From: Chinchilla lanigera
Taxonomy: Eukaryota; Chordata; Mammalia; Rodentia; Chinchillidae
Direction of reading: 5' to 3'
Assembly: GCF_000276665.1 (NCBI RefSeq)
Contig: NW_004955404.1
Coordinates: 29,707,997 to 29,771,996 of the forward strand
DNA length: 64,000 nt
Shown: positions 12,201-23,295 of the stretch, one piece after another
Position numbering within the stretch: the first letter of the stretch is position 1
How the letters are laid out: each line of letters begins with the position of its first letter
Notes under the pieces: generated by a model
What the model was told of the DNA's origin: nothing
What the model saw: the letters and a program-made list of their open reading frames with translations, nothing else
Database searches by the model: none
Program-made: the position numbers and the translations under genes

Positions 12201-13689
12201 AAGGATCCTCCATGTAACACAGAGTGCCATGTGACACGGCCAATGCCAGACACACAGAGAAATGCCCAGTATTACAAAAGATGGGCTATAATTGAGGAGT
12301 AACCAGGAGGAGCCGTGGTAATGAATGGCTGCCCCAGCATTCCCCAATAGCTCAGCCTGGAGTGTCCTCCTTCCAGCACTACTCTGAAGCCAGGAATGGC
12401 CTGACGCACTGTTCTTGACTGTACTCCTTCCTGGATCTGTCTCCCTGTGAGACAGCTGATAAGGTGTCATATTCATTTCTAGACCCATGCTGACCACTGA
12501 GCCAAGCTAAATGAGAAAGGAAGATACTTTTAATTAAACAAGGATGCTTGGTTTTTTTCCTCTGAAATAAAAAGTTATAGCTATTGAAATTCACGTCAAA
12601 TTCATATGTTGTCCAAGAGGAGACCAACTGTCCAGTGGCCTAAAGTGGGCAAGTTCTGCTCTTCGGACTTTTTGGTGTCTGTCTTGGATGCCTGCACAAT
12701 CTCCCTTGATCCCACCTGCTCTTGTTCACTCAAGACCTACTGGCTATGTCAGTCCAACTGTCCACACCCATTTCGTGGCCCAGGAGCCATTTCTAGAAGC
12801 TTCTATCCAAAGACTCTGAGGTGAATGTCTCTATCTCATTAACTTCTACTTCCATAAACTTTGGAGCCCTTTGCCTCCTGCCCAGAATATAAAACAGTTT
12901 TTAATATATGGATATTTCTTGTAGTGATATTAAAGGTAGACAACAGCATATGATTTTGTGAAGACCACCTTTGTTAAAAATTCCCATCTGCAGAGTGGGT
13001 TATAAGCCTCTCAATTTTGTAATGTTAAATTTCTTTAAAGGAAGTTTCAGGGATTGAGGTTATCCTGAGTTTCAAATCTGCTCAGCACCTAAATCAGGGT
13101 CCTGTAGTAAGCTTGGTTCAGCTAACTGGGCTTCCAATAGCTGTATTCCATGTTTTTATTCTCTCATGACAAAGGTGAGGCTCTAATCTTGGCTCCTCAA
13201 AAAGCTGTTGCCTGTGCCCATGCCTAACCATGACAGTCACTAGCAACTTTGTTTCAAATGGGGTGTTAAGGAAAGAAAGCTGTGTGGAAGTTTCTGTGCT
13301 CTACTGGATTCTCTAAAACCACCCTTTCTCTTCAAAGCACTGAAAGCATACATTGAAAACTCTAATGTGAAGATAGGATGTCAAAGTCCACAGGATAAAG
13401 GGGAGGGACTTTCAACTTTTCAACTTTCAACTCCCAGGCCATCTTTAATTTTATTTTTGTGGTAAAACACCAGAAAGAGCTCACTTTCATCTATGTCCTT
13501 ATAGATGCCTATGTCTTCTGCCCAACATCTGTCCTTAAATTTTAGATGAGATCACTCTTAAGTTCTGACTCATAAAATCTATCGCTTTTCTAAATTCTTT
13601 TTGGATGCGTCTGAAACTATCAGCATCCCCTGTTTCTTGAATTTGTCTTCTTTTCATCTTCACACCTCCACATGGCCTTTCCCATCTTC
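12201..13689. other. Noncoding stretch, nothing recognised
   Basis: No supported gene. A short TTTCAACTTTTCAACTTTCAAC tandem lies at about 13409-13430. Overlapping minus frames (109 and 82 codons, 12168-12627) have no recognisable domain. Confidence 0.5.
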
Positions 13690-13790
13690 CTTCAGTACCC
13701 TTTTTTAATTTGAGGGGTCAGTGATCAAACACAGGAACTTCTACACATCACACAAGCCCTCGACCCCAGAACCATACCTCCAGCCAACTT
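13690..13790 (-). mobile_element. Possible diverged ID-type SINE
   Basis: Read on the minus strand it starts CTGGAGGTATGGTTCTGGGG and runs through a GTTTGATCACTGACCCCTC-like B-box end to an A-rich tail. This resembles a decayed tRNA-derived ID SINE, but several positions differ. Confidence 0.4.
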
Positions 13791-14059
13791 TTTCCGTTCT
13801 AACAAAGGCACACCGACCACCCTGGAACTTTTAGGTCGGCTGCTCCTCCAGCCCATCCCCCTCCTTGCCTGTCCTGCTCCAACTCCAAGAATCCCCTGCT
13901 CCCAACTCTACCACTTAACTGCTTTACCATTTCTTTCATCTTTGGGTCCTCTCAGTAGAAAGACTCTTCTAATCTTGCTCTTCCCTTTGTACACAAAGAC
14001 AAGATGTTTCCTGGTAACACATTTACCTTTTCCTTCCACCTTTCTCTAGGACATATTGG

Positions 14060-14230
14060 CAGAGTGAAAAAAAAACAAAACACCAGAATAAGGGGGAGGG
14101 TGGGAGGAAAGAGAATAAGTGGAAAGAGATAAGACAATTGAAGTGGAAAGGAAAAAATGGGAAGCAGAAAGTAGATTAGCAAAACCGAGGATGAAGGAAG
14201 AAAAGCAAAACAGAAACTAAAACAAAAAGA
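14060..14230 (+). repeat. Purine-rich tract
   Basis: About 170 bases made very largely of A and G on the plus strand, interrupted by scattered pyrimidines. Low-complexity DNA with no coding content. Confidence 0.7.
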
Positions 14231-14304
14231 GCTCAGCTCTGCTGATATTTTGTGTCATGAAATAATTCTAGCTATATTGAGCATACATATGAATAATATA
14301 ACAT

Positions 14305-14555
14305 ATACTCTCATTTAAACCTCACACAATGCTTTTATGCTATTATTTTTATATCCTCATTCCATATCAAAATGAAACTTTATGACGAATGATTGTAATG
14401 AAGCAGTCTCTTAATAAAAGCTAGGACAGGAGTTAGAAATGTGGGTAGTGGGAAAAATCAGGTTTTTTTTCTTGGGTAGGCACCTCAGAAGTTGTGTAAC
14501 CAGTAAAATGCAGCTGAGATTCAAACCAAATCAGCCTGACACCAAAGTACCTATG
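14305..14555 (-). mobile_element. MIR fragment, minus orientation, interrupted
   Basis: CTCATTTAAACCTCACACAATG at the left and GCAGCTGAGATTCAAACCAA with CAGCCTGACACCAAAGTACC at the right match the two ends of a reversed MIR core. The middle is poorly matched, so part has decayed or been replaced. Confidence 0.6.
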
Positions 14556-14829
14556 TCAGAGGCCTGGGATACAGAAAGCGGCCAATGAGTGGAAAGCTAC
14601 TGGGCTAAACTGTGAAAAGAACAACAAACTTTTTGCAGTAGAGCTGAGAGACAAAACTCAACCATGAGCATGAGTTGGAGAAGACTGTCTTTGATCATTT
14701 TGTCAAAGTATCAGGAGATTACTATAGAGTGATTGTTGGATATTTTAACTGCTCTAAAATCTTCCAATGAATTTATCAATCTTCTAATATACTTATGGAA
14801 ATTGTTATGTTTATAGAAAGAAATGTGAA

Positions 14830-14960
14830 AGGCGGGTGTAGTGGCGCACACCTATAATCCCAGCACTCGGGAGGCTGAAGCGGGAGGATTGTTGTGAGCT
14901 CAAGGCCAGCCTGAACTGCATAGCAAGACCCTGTCTCAAAAAAGAAAAGAAAAGAAAAGA
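14830..14960 (+). mobile_element. B1 SINE without internal duplication
   Basis: Plus-strand B1 with GGCGGGTGTAGTGGCGCACA (A-box region), ATCCCAGCACTCGGGAGGC, CAAGGCCAGCCTGAACTGCA and GACCCTGTCTC followed by a GAAAA-rich tail. It goes straight from the CCAGCCTG block to the 3' end, without the roughly 29-base duplication present at 55.8 kb. Confidence 0.95.
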
Positions 14961-15384
14961 GAAGAAAAGTGAATAGCTGCCTAAGACAAATCTCTATTGA
15001 TGAAAGTAGAATAGGAAAAACATACACCAAAAAATATCTAGAAAAATGGCACAGGGGGAAATGACCCTGGTGGTATTCATCTTTGTGTATGAAAAGGTCC
15101 TGAGTGTTTGTTTCCCAGAAATCACCAAAATATGGAAAATCTCTAGGAATTAGACAAGGGCAAATACTATGAAAATATTCCCAGTAGAAGAATAAAAGGA
15201 ACCTAATAATTATATACCAATAAACAGAAGCACTAGAAACTACCTCCTAGAAGATAAAATAAACTAATTATCACCTATAAGAACATGGAATATTAGATAG
15301 GAAGAAAACAGTCTCACAAAGTATAATTTTGACAAGCTCATGTGGGTTAATTTCAAGTGGGTTAATCACACACACACAACTATG

Positions 15385-15473
15385 TTTAGCCAGAATGTAT
15401 AGCTATTTTTGTGTTGTTTTGATTTTGTCTTCATTGTTGTTTTGTTAGTTTTTTTAATTAAAAAAAAAACTTG
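15385..15473 (+). mobile_element. Short L1 3'-UTR end
   Basis: The segment TTTTTGTGTTGTTTTGATTT through GTTGTTTTGTTAG and an A run matches the terminal 3' UTR of the L1 at 48911-50915. Probably a severely 5'-truncated L1 insertion. Confidence 0.65.
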
Positions 15474-15570
15474 GGGCTGGGGATTTAGCTCAGCGGCACA
15501 GTGCCTGCCTGGGAAGCGCAAGGTCCTGAGTTTGATTCCTGGTACCAGAAAGAAAAAATAAAAACAAAAA
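15474..15570 (+). mobile_element. ID SINE inserted in an L1 A tail
   Basis: Starts GGGGCTGGGGATTTAGCTCAG, has CCTGCCTGGGAAGCGCAAGG, a B-box region and a CTGGTACCAG end with an A-rich tail. An A-run plus ACTT lies on both sides (about 15460-15473 and 15568-15580), consistent with insertion into the poly(A) of the preceding L1 end. Confidence 0.9.
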
Positions 15571-15795
15571 AAACTTACCAGGCTAGTATGTTGCCCTTTA
15601 CAATCATTAGAAATGAGTCATGTCTTTCATGGTGCAATCTCACAGCCTCAGTTTAGCACTGAGAATCTCATTTATTGTTGGTAAAGTCCAGAATTCTGAA
15701 AAAATGTAATCTTCTTACCACCCCAGCATCAGGATGCTACCAACTTTCTGAATCTTTATAACGTTATCACCACCATTAGATGATTCTTGGTTTTA

Positions 15796-15969
15796 TTTAT
15801 TTATTTATTTATTTATTTTTGGTCTTTTTGAGACAGGATCTCGCTATGCAGTTCAGGCTGGCCTTAAATTCACTTTGTAGCCCAGGCTGATCTCAAATTC
15901 GCAAAGATCCTCCTGCCTCAACCTCCCAAGTGCTGGGATTGCAGGCATGTGCCACCACACCCAGCTGAG
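15796..15969 (-). mobile_element. B1 SINE with internal duplication and target duplication
   Basis: Minus-strand B1 preceded by a TTTA-rich tail. It contains both GTTCAGGCTGGCCTTAAATT and a second TAGCCCAGGCTGATCTCAAA block, the internal duplication. It ends at GCCACCACACCCAGC. The 11-base TCTTGGTTTTA flanks it (15785-15795 and 15970-15980). Confidence 0.95.
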
Positions 15970-16216
15970 TCTTGGTTTTAACGTATGCCCTTACCTGCTC
16001 TTTTCTGCAGAATAACATCAGGTTTCAACACAAGTAGTACCCTGTTCTCTGGGACAATTACCTATTTCACCTTGCAAAAGACCTTGATCTAATATTCCCT
16101 AACAAAAATTCCATCCAATAAAAATCAACTACCACCTGAGCCGCAGCTCTTGTTGGGTCAAAGTACATCTATCTAGATTCCAGCCCCACCTCTGCCCCAT
16201 ACTTTTTAACAGATGC

Positions 16217-16586
16217 TGTCATGGTTTGTGTCTAGATGTCCCCAAAAGCCTCATGCAGTCATGGGAAGGGCTTCTAGAGTTTATGATTGATTCATCATCC
16301 AATGCTGGGATTATTGGTGTGAGTGCTACACCCGCCCTGGGACAGGTAATTTGCATACAGTGTAGGGGAGGGAAAGAGGCTGCTTGCCACTCCTCCCTCT
16401 TTGCTCTTGTTGCTTTTGCTGTTTTCTGCTACTATGAACTGTTGCCCTCTGCCATGTGCCACTCTGCCTTGGAGTCAGCTGATTATGGACTGAAACCTCC
16501 ACAAATTGTAAACTAAATAAATCTTTCCTTCCTTAATTCTGGGCATCAGATATTTTGTCTCAGCAGTGAGAAATGTAACCAAGACA
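16217..16586 (+). mobile_element. MaLR-type (MST-like) solitary LTR, copy 2
   Basis: A 370-bp LTR closely matching the 9800 copy along its whole length, from TGTCATGGTTTGTG to CCAAGACA, with AATAAA near 16516. The flanking pentamers GATGC (16212-16216) and GCTGC (16587-16591) match at four of five bases, consistent with an aged 5-bp duplication. An open frame of 96 codons (16226-16516) lies wholly inside the LTR and is not a gene. Confidence 0.85.
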
Positions 16587-16591
16587 GCTGC

Positions 16592-18743
16592 CTTTTAAAC
16601 TAGCAGCATCCCTAACATAAAAACGGGGAAAGGACAGGATTATAGGGATAGCTTTCTCCAGAACTTTTAACTAAAATTAGCTCTCCATGCAGAAATGTAC
16701 CATGCTTATCTTTTAATTTTTGTGCACTTTCTAGAACACTGCTGTTGTCTCCTGGGATGTGTCCCCGAGTTGGAAAGGCACTATCTATAGCTCCCTGACT
16801 TCTCCTATGAGGTTCCATTAAAAAGAGATTTACTAACATCTTAGGGCCAGAGAAGCTTGGGTCTAGAGACAAACAATAAATTACATTCTTAGAGCTCCTG
16901 AGTATACACTTAGAGCATTCACAAATATAGGTTTTGATCTCAGGGGTAAGCCAGTTGGCATTTAACAGATAGCTATAAAATTCACTCTTCCAATTAATGA
17001 TCACAATAAAGGAATGATTCATAGCCTTAAAAAGCCTACCAACTGACAGGAAATACAGGTCTAATAAATGAAGCTGTCATTTGGCAAAGAGTGCATCTGT
17101 GGAAGTGCCTCTCCCAAACCCTAAAATAACATGGATTTATACAATAGTAAACTAGTAATAGCAGCTGCAGATAGGTGTACAGCAATTAATGCAGAAAACA
17201 CTTATTTCAAAGTTCTCAAGAGAAAATGAAGCAAGTTTAGCAAATGATCGAGGAGCAGAATAGTGGCAGAAGAGAAGTTACATGTGACCAGCAAAGATTT
17301 CTCTCCAACAGTTAGGCCAAAGACTTTATCTCCTTACTCTTAGGGAATACTTGGAGTTAATACCTCAATCATACCAGATTCTATCAGTGAAATAATGTTC
17401 TTCCGGAGCTAACTGCTTGGTGAATTATATAGTTCATCCACACTATGTGTTCAGTCATTCAAAACATATCCTTTTAGTTTTCTTTACCAAGATCTAGGAA
17501 TATGAATCTCTCAGGTATTTGCATCAAATTCTGATGCTCACAAAAGGCAGGTAAATAGAACCTATGGGATGGTAGTTGAACTGCGATGTTCTTAATTGTG
17601 TTGACAGCTATGAAGGCCTCCCAGACTTACCTCCCTATAGAAGGGTTGTTGGCTCATATGACTTATCCCCATGGATATAATGAATAAAATAACTCCACAA
17701 GCCAAAGTTTAAAATGTCCCATTGTGTCATAGTTATACCATTCACACTATAGTAACATTTTTGTGTTCACTAGGTAAGGAAATTCTCATTTCTATATTAT
17801 TTGTGATCCTTCATAAAGGGGGAGTGTGGCTCATTTATTGCTACTATGTATTTTATGTGAAAAAAATCTGAAAAAATCATTTAGAAAAGTCCAGTAAGAC
17901 AAAAGACAGACTAAGCCTGGCAAGTTGCCTAACATTTATGCTTTGGTTTCCTCATGTAGAAAATTCAGGAGTGAGATTGGATGAGCCTATACTCCATTCC
18001 AATTGAAAAATTGTATCAACTCTATGAATTATAACTAAGATTTATATAAAGCTAAAATGTCAATACAATTCTGGCTGTTTCTCTCAGGATATGTATAGAA
18101 TCATCCAAATGTCTTAGAGAAATTTTAACTGCTGTCACATCTTAGATTTTTCAAACTAATTTTACCAATATTTTAAATACTGGAGTACGAACAGCAGCAA
18201 GGCGATATTATAAAATGTAAACGTGAAAGCCAATTTTAAGTTGGATCAGATTTCATGAAAAATAAAATTTATACCCTACAAATGCTACATACATTAGCAT
18301 CTGAATTACTATAAATACTAGAAAGTTACGCTCAGTAACTTAACAGTGATTATATCAAAACCCTGCTGAGATTTTAGGTGGCCAGGCACAAACAGGAAGC
18401 AATGAAAATTTCAGCTCCTTTGAGGGAGCCAGGTTTGCTCAAGGAGGCAGTGGGGAGGGGTGGCTTGCTGCAGGGCACGGAGCTGCCAGTAGCAAACTGC
18501 GTTTGATTCCCACAACCTGGAATCGTAAACAGAAACTACGGAGGGAAAAAGTCAGACGAGTCAGTTTAGCTATTAATTATAGGACGCCTGGTTAAAATAA
18601 CTTTCCTATCAAAAGCCTTCCAAAACTGGCTTTTCAGGATTAGGGGATGAAAAGAAGTTGAAAATTGCCCCCAGGTACCTTAATCAGTTCTCGAGATAGA
18701 ATTCAAAATATATCACAGAGAGGTTGGCCCACTGTGCTCATCC

Positions 18744-18746
<3 letters not shown>
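16592..18746. other. Noncoding stretch, nothing recognised
   Basis: Unique-looking AT-rich DNA. A 136-codon minus frame (16612-17022) shows no domain or family likeness; I treat it as chance. Confidence 0.5.

Positions 18747-18818
<72 letters not shown>
18747..18818 (+). repeat. (TC)n(AC)n compound microsatellite
   Basis: About 18 TC units, a short TG/TC transition, then about 14 AC units. The repeats translate to Ser-Leu and Thr-His strings, so the overlapping open frames are artefacts. Confidence 0.97.
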
Positions 18819-19241
18819 TGCCTTTACTCCTTGGTATGTCATGTAAGAGAGGATGGTTTTCTCATTTGGGGAGGAAAGAGTGGTGGGTATAGGTTTGGCT
18901 CCTGTCCCAGCTCAGCAATGTGCAGGGTGTTTAGCAATTGAGGAAAAAAAAGCACATATGACTTATTACCTGAAAAACAGTTGACTACTATTTCAGTAAA
19001 AGCATCATTTTGGAAAACAGGAAGATTTTTTTTAAATTTTAAAGAGAATAAAGCCAATGTGAGAGAATTTCAAAACACAATAATAGGAGATTAGCAATGG
19101 TTAACATATTATCCACTGTCATATTCAAAGTAGTTGCTCAGATTACAAGATATAGGCATGAAAAATGAATCAGACAATATAAGCACAAACCGTTCTTTTA
19201 AATGAACTAATAGAAATCAGTAGTATAATTATCTTAGCTAT

Positions 19242-19243
19242 CT

Positions 19244-19279
<36 letters not shown>

Positions 19280-19286
19280 TGTGTAT
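19242..19286 (+). repeat. (TG)n microsatellite
   Basis: About 20 TG units with two TA interruptions, followed by a short C run. Confidence 0.97.
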
Positions 19287-19289
19287 ATT

Positions 19290-21317
19290 CCCCCCCACCT
19301 CCTTCTTTTCTAAATAGGAAGATCTTCTTAGAAAATGTTTTTTTATAGTTACTTGGGAAACAGATAAGAGAGTGCTAGTCTTTTAAATTAACCAATTCAC
19401 TATCCTTACATGGGAGAGGATTTCCTGCTGACAGCTCCCACATGGATACTCAAAAGCCTCTTGTTTCTGCAATGCCCATAATATTAGTGTACAATTGCCA
19501 AGTTAAAAGCCATGCGATCTAAGAGCACAGGGAAGGCAGAGTTATTGGCAAACAGAAGAACTATCATGCTTGTCAAAATTCAAGTAAAAAAAAAAGACAA
19601 AGATAATACAGGCACTCCTAATTTTAATCAAGTAGAAAGAAAACAGAGAAAGTTTTGCACGTAAAGTAAAAGCGGACGTATTTATATCTGCAAATATAAT
19701 TCACTTACCTCTGTTGGGCAGAAACCCCAAACTAACCAGGCTGTAGTGATTCCTCAGGGGGATCCAAATGAAACAAACAGAAGCCTGGCGTTAGCGCCGT
19801 GCGGTTCAGCCTCTACCTGACTGTATTTACGAACACTTTAGAGGCTTCTCCCTGGGAGCTGAGTCACTCAGGGAGGAGGTGGGTGGTATGAGAAAGGGTG
19901 TCACCTTATACAAATACCACTTCAATTAAAACAGCCTCACTCATGGACCTACTGCCTTGGTTTGGTGAATTCTTCTTGTAATTTATGGCCTTGTTATGCC
20001 CCAAGTGCTTCTGTTATCACCCTTCTAACTGCTATCAACAATACACACAACTCTATTCCTCACAAGCTGTCATAGTATCCAAGTTACTCTGAATTCTCTT
20101 TTAAAAAGCAAAACAAAAACCTTGAGGTGAAACTACCCACAGCACCTGGAAAGCAAGGGCATAGATATCCACATAGGAGCCACAACTTATTTAGGACATA
20201 GAAGTCCTGAGGAAGCCAGGAGCCCTAGGGCTAGAAAACATGGGAGCAGTATTTTACGCAGATTCTATACATGGAACATTCTGTAGAGCCATGACAGAAA
20301 AACTACATCCTGAAATATAGGATTCCTAATCTTTGTATTTCACCGTATGTAAAGGATGTGGAAAGGAAGATTGAACTTCTCTTACAGCTGAAGCTGGCAT
20401 GGACTCCTGTGTCAAAGCTGCTTCTGCTGAGGGAGGGATAACAGAAGAGCCTTCCTGGGCAGGGGCTTCTCTCAGGCCCTGCAACATACCTGTCATAATA
20501 GCAAAGGAGGCTTCAAAGAAGCTTAGCAAACCTGGAACACTGCCAGAAGCAGCTGGGTCATTAGAACTTCCTGGGTCATCACTATTCATCAGCCACTGCA
20601 GCAATTACCCAAATCCTCACTGTAAAACTCCTCCTGCAAATGACAGTCCAGATGAGCTAGGCCTGCTGCAGTGACCAGAAGTCGAAACATCTGGATAGGA
20701 GGGCACGGAAATTGCAGTATACATGGCAAGTGGGACAGTGCTCCCACAAAATACCCTTATTTTGGGCTGAGGAATTCGAAAATCTAAGAAAAAAAAAAAA
20801 TGCCCCCAACGTATGCACATATCTGGTACTTTCATGGAATTTGATGTACATACAAATCTTAAAATAGGCTTTAAATTTCTGTGATGCACGTAAATGTTGA
20901 TTGGATCGCGGATGGATATTGATACTACAAGTGAGAAAGTTGAAAAACAAGGATGCAATTTGGCTAAATTTTAAAAATGAACTAGAAGACATATTCAGCA
21001 TTAGAACTGAGTTAAAATTATAGCATTAAATAGTGTAAGAGCCGTTTTGGAGCGAAAAATAGTAACTGACATTATACAATGTTTAAATATATGTTTTATA
21101 CTTTATAAAATATAAAACCAGAAAAATAGGATTTTGCTTTATAACAAAATGAACTACAACTATCTAACATACATGTAAGACTTTTGAGCTACCAAACCAT
21201 TATCCCTGCCTATAATTAAGGTTTTTCTTACTTTATATACCAGGATATCTATACCATTAATCCAAAAGCTAGTATCCTTTCATTTAGAACCAAATCTGTA
21301 TTTAAAAAAGGGCTAAT
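19290..21317. other. Noncoding stretch; one unrecognised minus open frame
   Basis: Mostly unique DNA. On the minus strand an open frame of 92 codons (20326-20604) is adjoined upstream by open frames of 113-114 codons. Its predicted product is Ser/Pro/Ala-rich with an SFFEASFAIMTG segment. I do not recognise it. It could be a decayed processed gene copy, but no poly(A) or parent gene is evident, and the plus strand is also open here. Confidence 0.35.
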
Positions 21318-21318
21318 G

Positions 21319-21416
21319 TTGGCAGGGGATATAGCTCAGTGGCATAAGCACTTGCCTGGCAAGCCCGAGGTCATGAGTTCAATTCCCGATACCAAAAAAT
21401 AAAAAAATAAAATTAA
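21319..21416 (+). mobile_element. ID SINE with imperfect target duplication
   Basis: Starts GGCAGGGGATATAGCTCAG, has CTTGCCTGGCAAGCCCGAGG, TCATGAGTTCAATTCCCGATA and an A-rich tail. AAAAAGGGCTAATGT upstream (about 21304-21318) and AAAAAGAGCTAATGC downstream (about 21415-21429) are a target duplication with two mismatches. Confidence 0.93.
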
Positions 21417-21429
21417 AAAGAGCTAATGC

Positions 21430-23164
21430 TAAGCCCTTGAGACAGGTTCAGGCCTCTTAATACAGAACAGACATTCAGCAAAAAGACTGCCTAACAGGAA
21501 TCTCAGCGTGAAGAGGTCAGATCAAGAAGGTGTCTGGGTGTGGAGATGGACAAATAGGCTTGGCCTTGGTTTCACTCAGGTCTTGAACTGGGAGGCCTTG
21601 AGCATGCTTAGAATAACTCAGCTTCACCACGCCTGTTTCACTGTGATTGTCAGAGTTTTTGAGAGCATCTTAGAACAGGAGCTCAGAGACTGGAATGGCA
21701 AATGTCTTTAGGTCAGATGCCAATATGAACTGATTGGGGGCAGCTACCTACAGAGATATGGTAAGATTTTTAAAGTAAGATTGGACTCCGCAGAAGTGTG
21801 CCCTGGGGAACTGGCAATGCTCACCACAGGTCTTAGATGGGGAATGTTTGCTGACCCTGAGTTATAACATTAGACATTGTGATGCCACACTGCTTGTCCA
21901 TGTGTTATATCCCGTGACACAACCAGCCAAAATGATCGCTTGCTACTACATAATAATGGAAAGGGCAAACATTTGCATAGCACTTTTATTTTGTCATGTA
22001 TTTTTCTAGGAAGTTTTCATACATTAGTTCAATAATTGTTATTAAATGACAGTTACTTTCTCATCCCAAAGAGATTCCAAAACTGATACTAACAATGCAC
22101 ATAACATAAAGAAGTCACCATCTCAGAACTTTCTAATCTATTATTCTGGGATTTGGGGGTTTTGAAAAATAGAGAACTCCCTATTTTCCTTTCAGATGAA
22201 AGAAATAAATGTCATGTGCCTATGAAAACAGCAAGGATATCATTAGGGTGGTAATTAGAGAGCCAGTTTCTCCTTGTCTCAGGAGATCGATGCCAGACCT
22301 GATGGACTGCTGCCAGGGCTGCAAGAGCTGGCACATTGTTTAATACACTTTGATGGCACCGAACATGGTGCAGACCGAAAAGGAGAACAACACAGATCCC
22401 AGGGGAACCTCGGTCCAGTTTCCTGTAGAGATTCGCTACTCATTCTGGGCACTTAGCTCTTATGCCTATATCCTCCTTGGTAAGAGAAATTGATGATAAC
22501 CATCTCTTTACCAACTGGACAGGTTACAATAATAATATCTGGACTGCTTTTAACTAAAGTGCTAAGTCTGTGTTCTAGACAACATCAGAAGGAATCTCAG
22601 TTCTTGTTGCTTTTGGATTTATCTTCAAACTCCAAACAAATAATAGATTTCTGCTTCACAGGGTATATAGCTCTGCTTTCATCAAACTGAGGCATGGTCT
22701 GCGCAGACAATGAGAAGCAGAGATTCAAGGTTAAGCAAGACCTGCATCCACACTTTCTTCAGGAGTGCTGAGGATGAGAAGCCCTGCTTGAAAGTTTTGT
22801 TGCTTTCCTCCCTCCATTCCCATGTCCACCAAAAATAGCAATTTGGCAGCTTCAGAAATCCTGTCCCTTATGAGACTGTGTGATGTAGCCACGTTTTCCT
22901 CGAGTTGGAGTCTTCTGTGGACAGTCGTGAACTGTGCTATAAAGCAGTGTAATCCCCCTGGCTACCAGCTGAAAGAAACAATTTCATGCAGACTGGAGGA
23001 AGAACTTCTTTTTCTTCCACTGAAAACTTTGGAATGGCAGTCAGTTCATACAATCAAAATCTTACTTTTAAACTCAGGTTATTATTTCATAATCTTCACC
23101 TTTAATTTTCTCCAAACCACAGAAATTCTTTCATTTTCTACCAATCTTTCCACTGCCAGATATT
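21430..23164. other. Noncoding stretch, nothing firm
   Basis: A weak MIR-like segment may lie at 21965-22080. A 153-codon plus frame (22822-23283) runs into an L2 relic at its end and has no recognisable domain, so I do not call it a gene. Confidence 0.5.
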
Positions 23165-23295
23165 TAATTACATATAATACATATATTAAGCCCCTCAAGG
23201 TCAGAGACCTTCGTATTTGTCTTTTTGCTGAACACACAGCAGAATGTTTGAATTATAGTAGTACTTGGTATTTGTTGGCTTAATAAAGGAATAAT
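23165..23295 (+). mobile_element. L2 3' end
   Basis: CTCAAGGTCAGAGACCTTCG, TTTGCTGAACACACAGCAG and GTACTTGGTATTTGTTGGCTTAATAAAGG-like sequence follow the well-known order of the L2 LINE 3' end. Confidence 0.75.

Noticed and set aside
16612..17022. 136-codon minus-strand open frame as a gene
   Set aside because: No domain or signal, no splice or promoter context; length is possible by chance in 64 kb.
18665..18941. Proteins with Ser-Leu and Thr-His repeats
   Set aside because: They are translations of the (TC)n(AC)n microsatellite.
22822..23283. 153-codon plus-strand open frame as a gene
   Set aside because: No recognisable domain, and its 3' third lies in an L2 relic.
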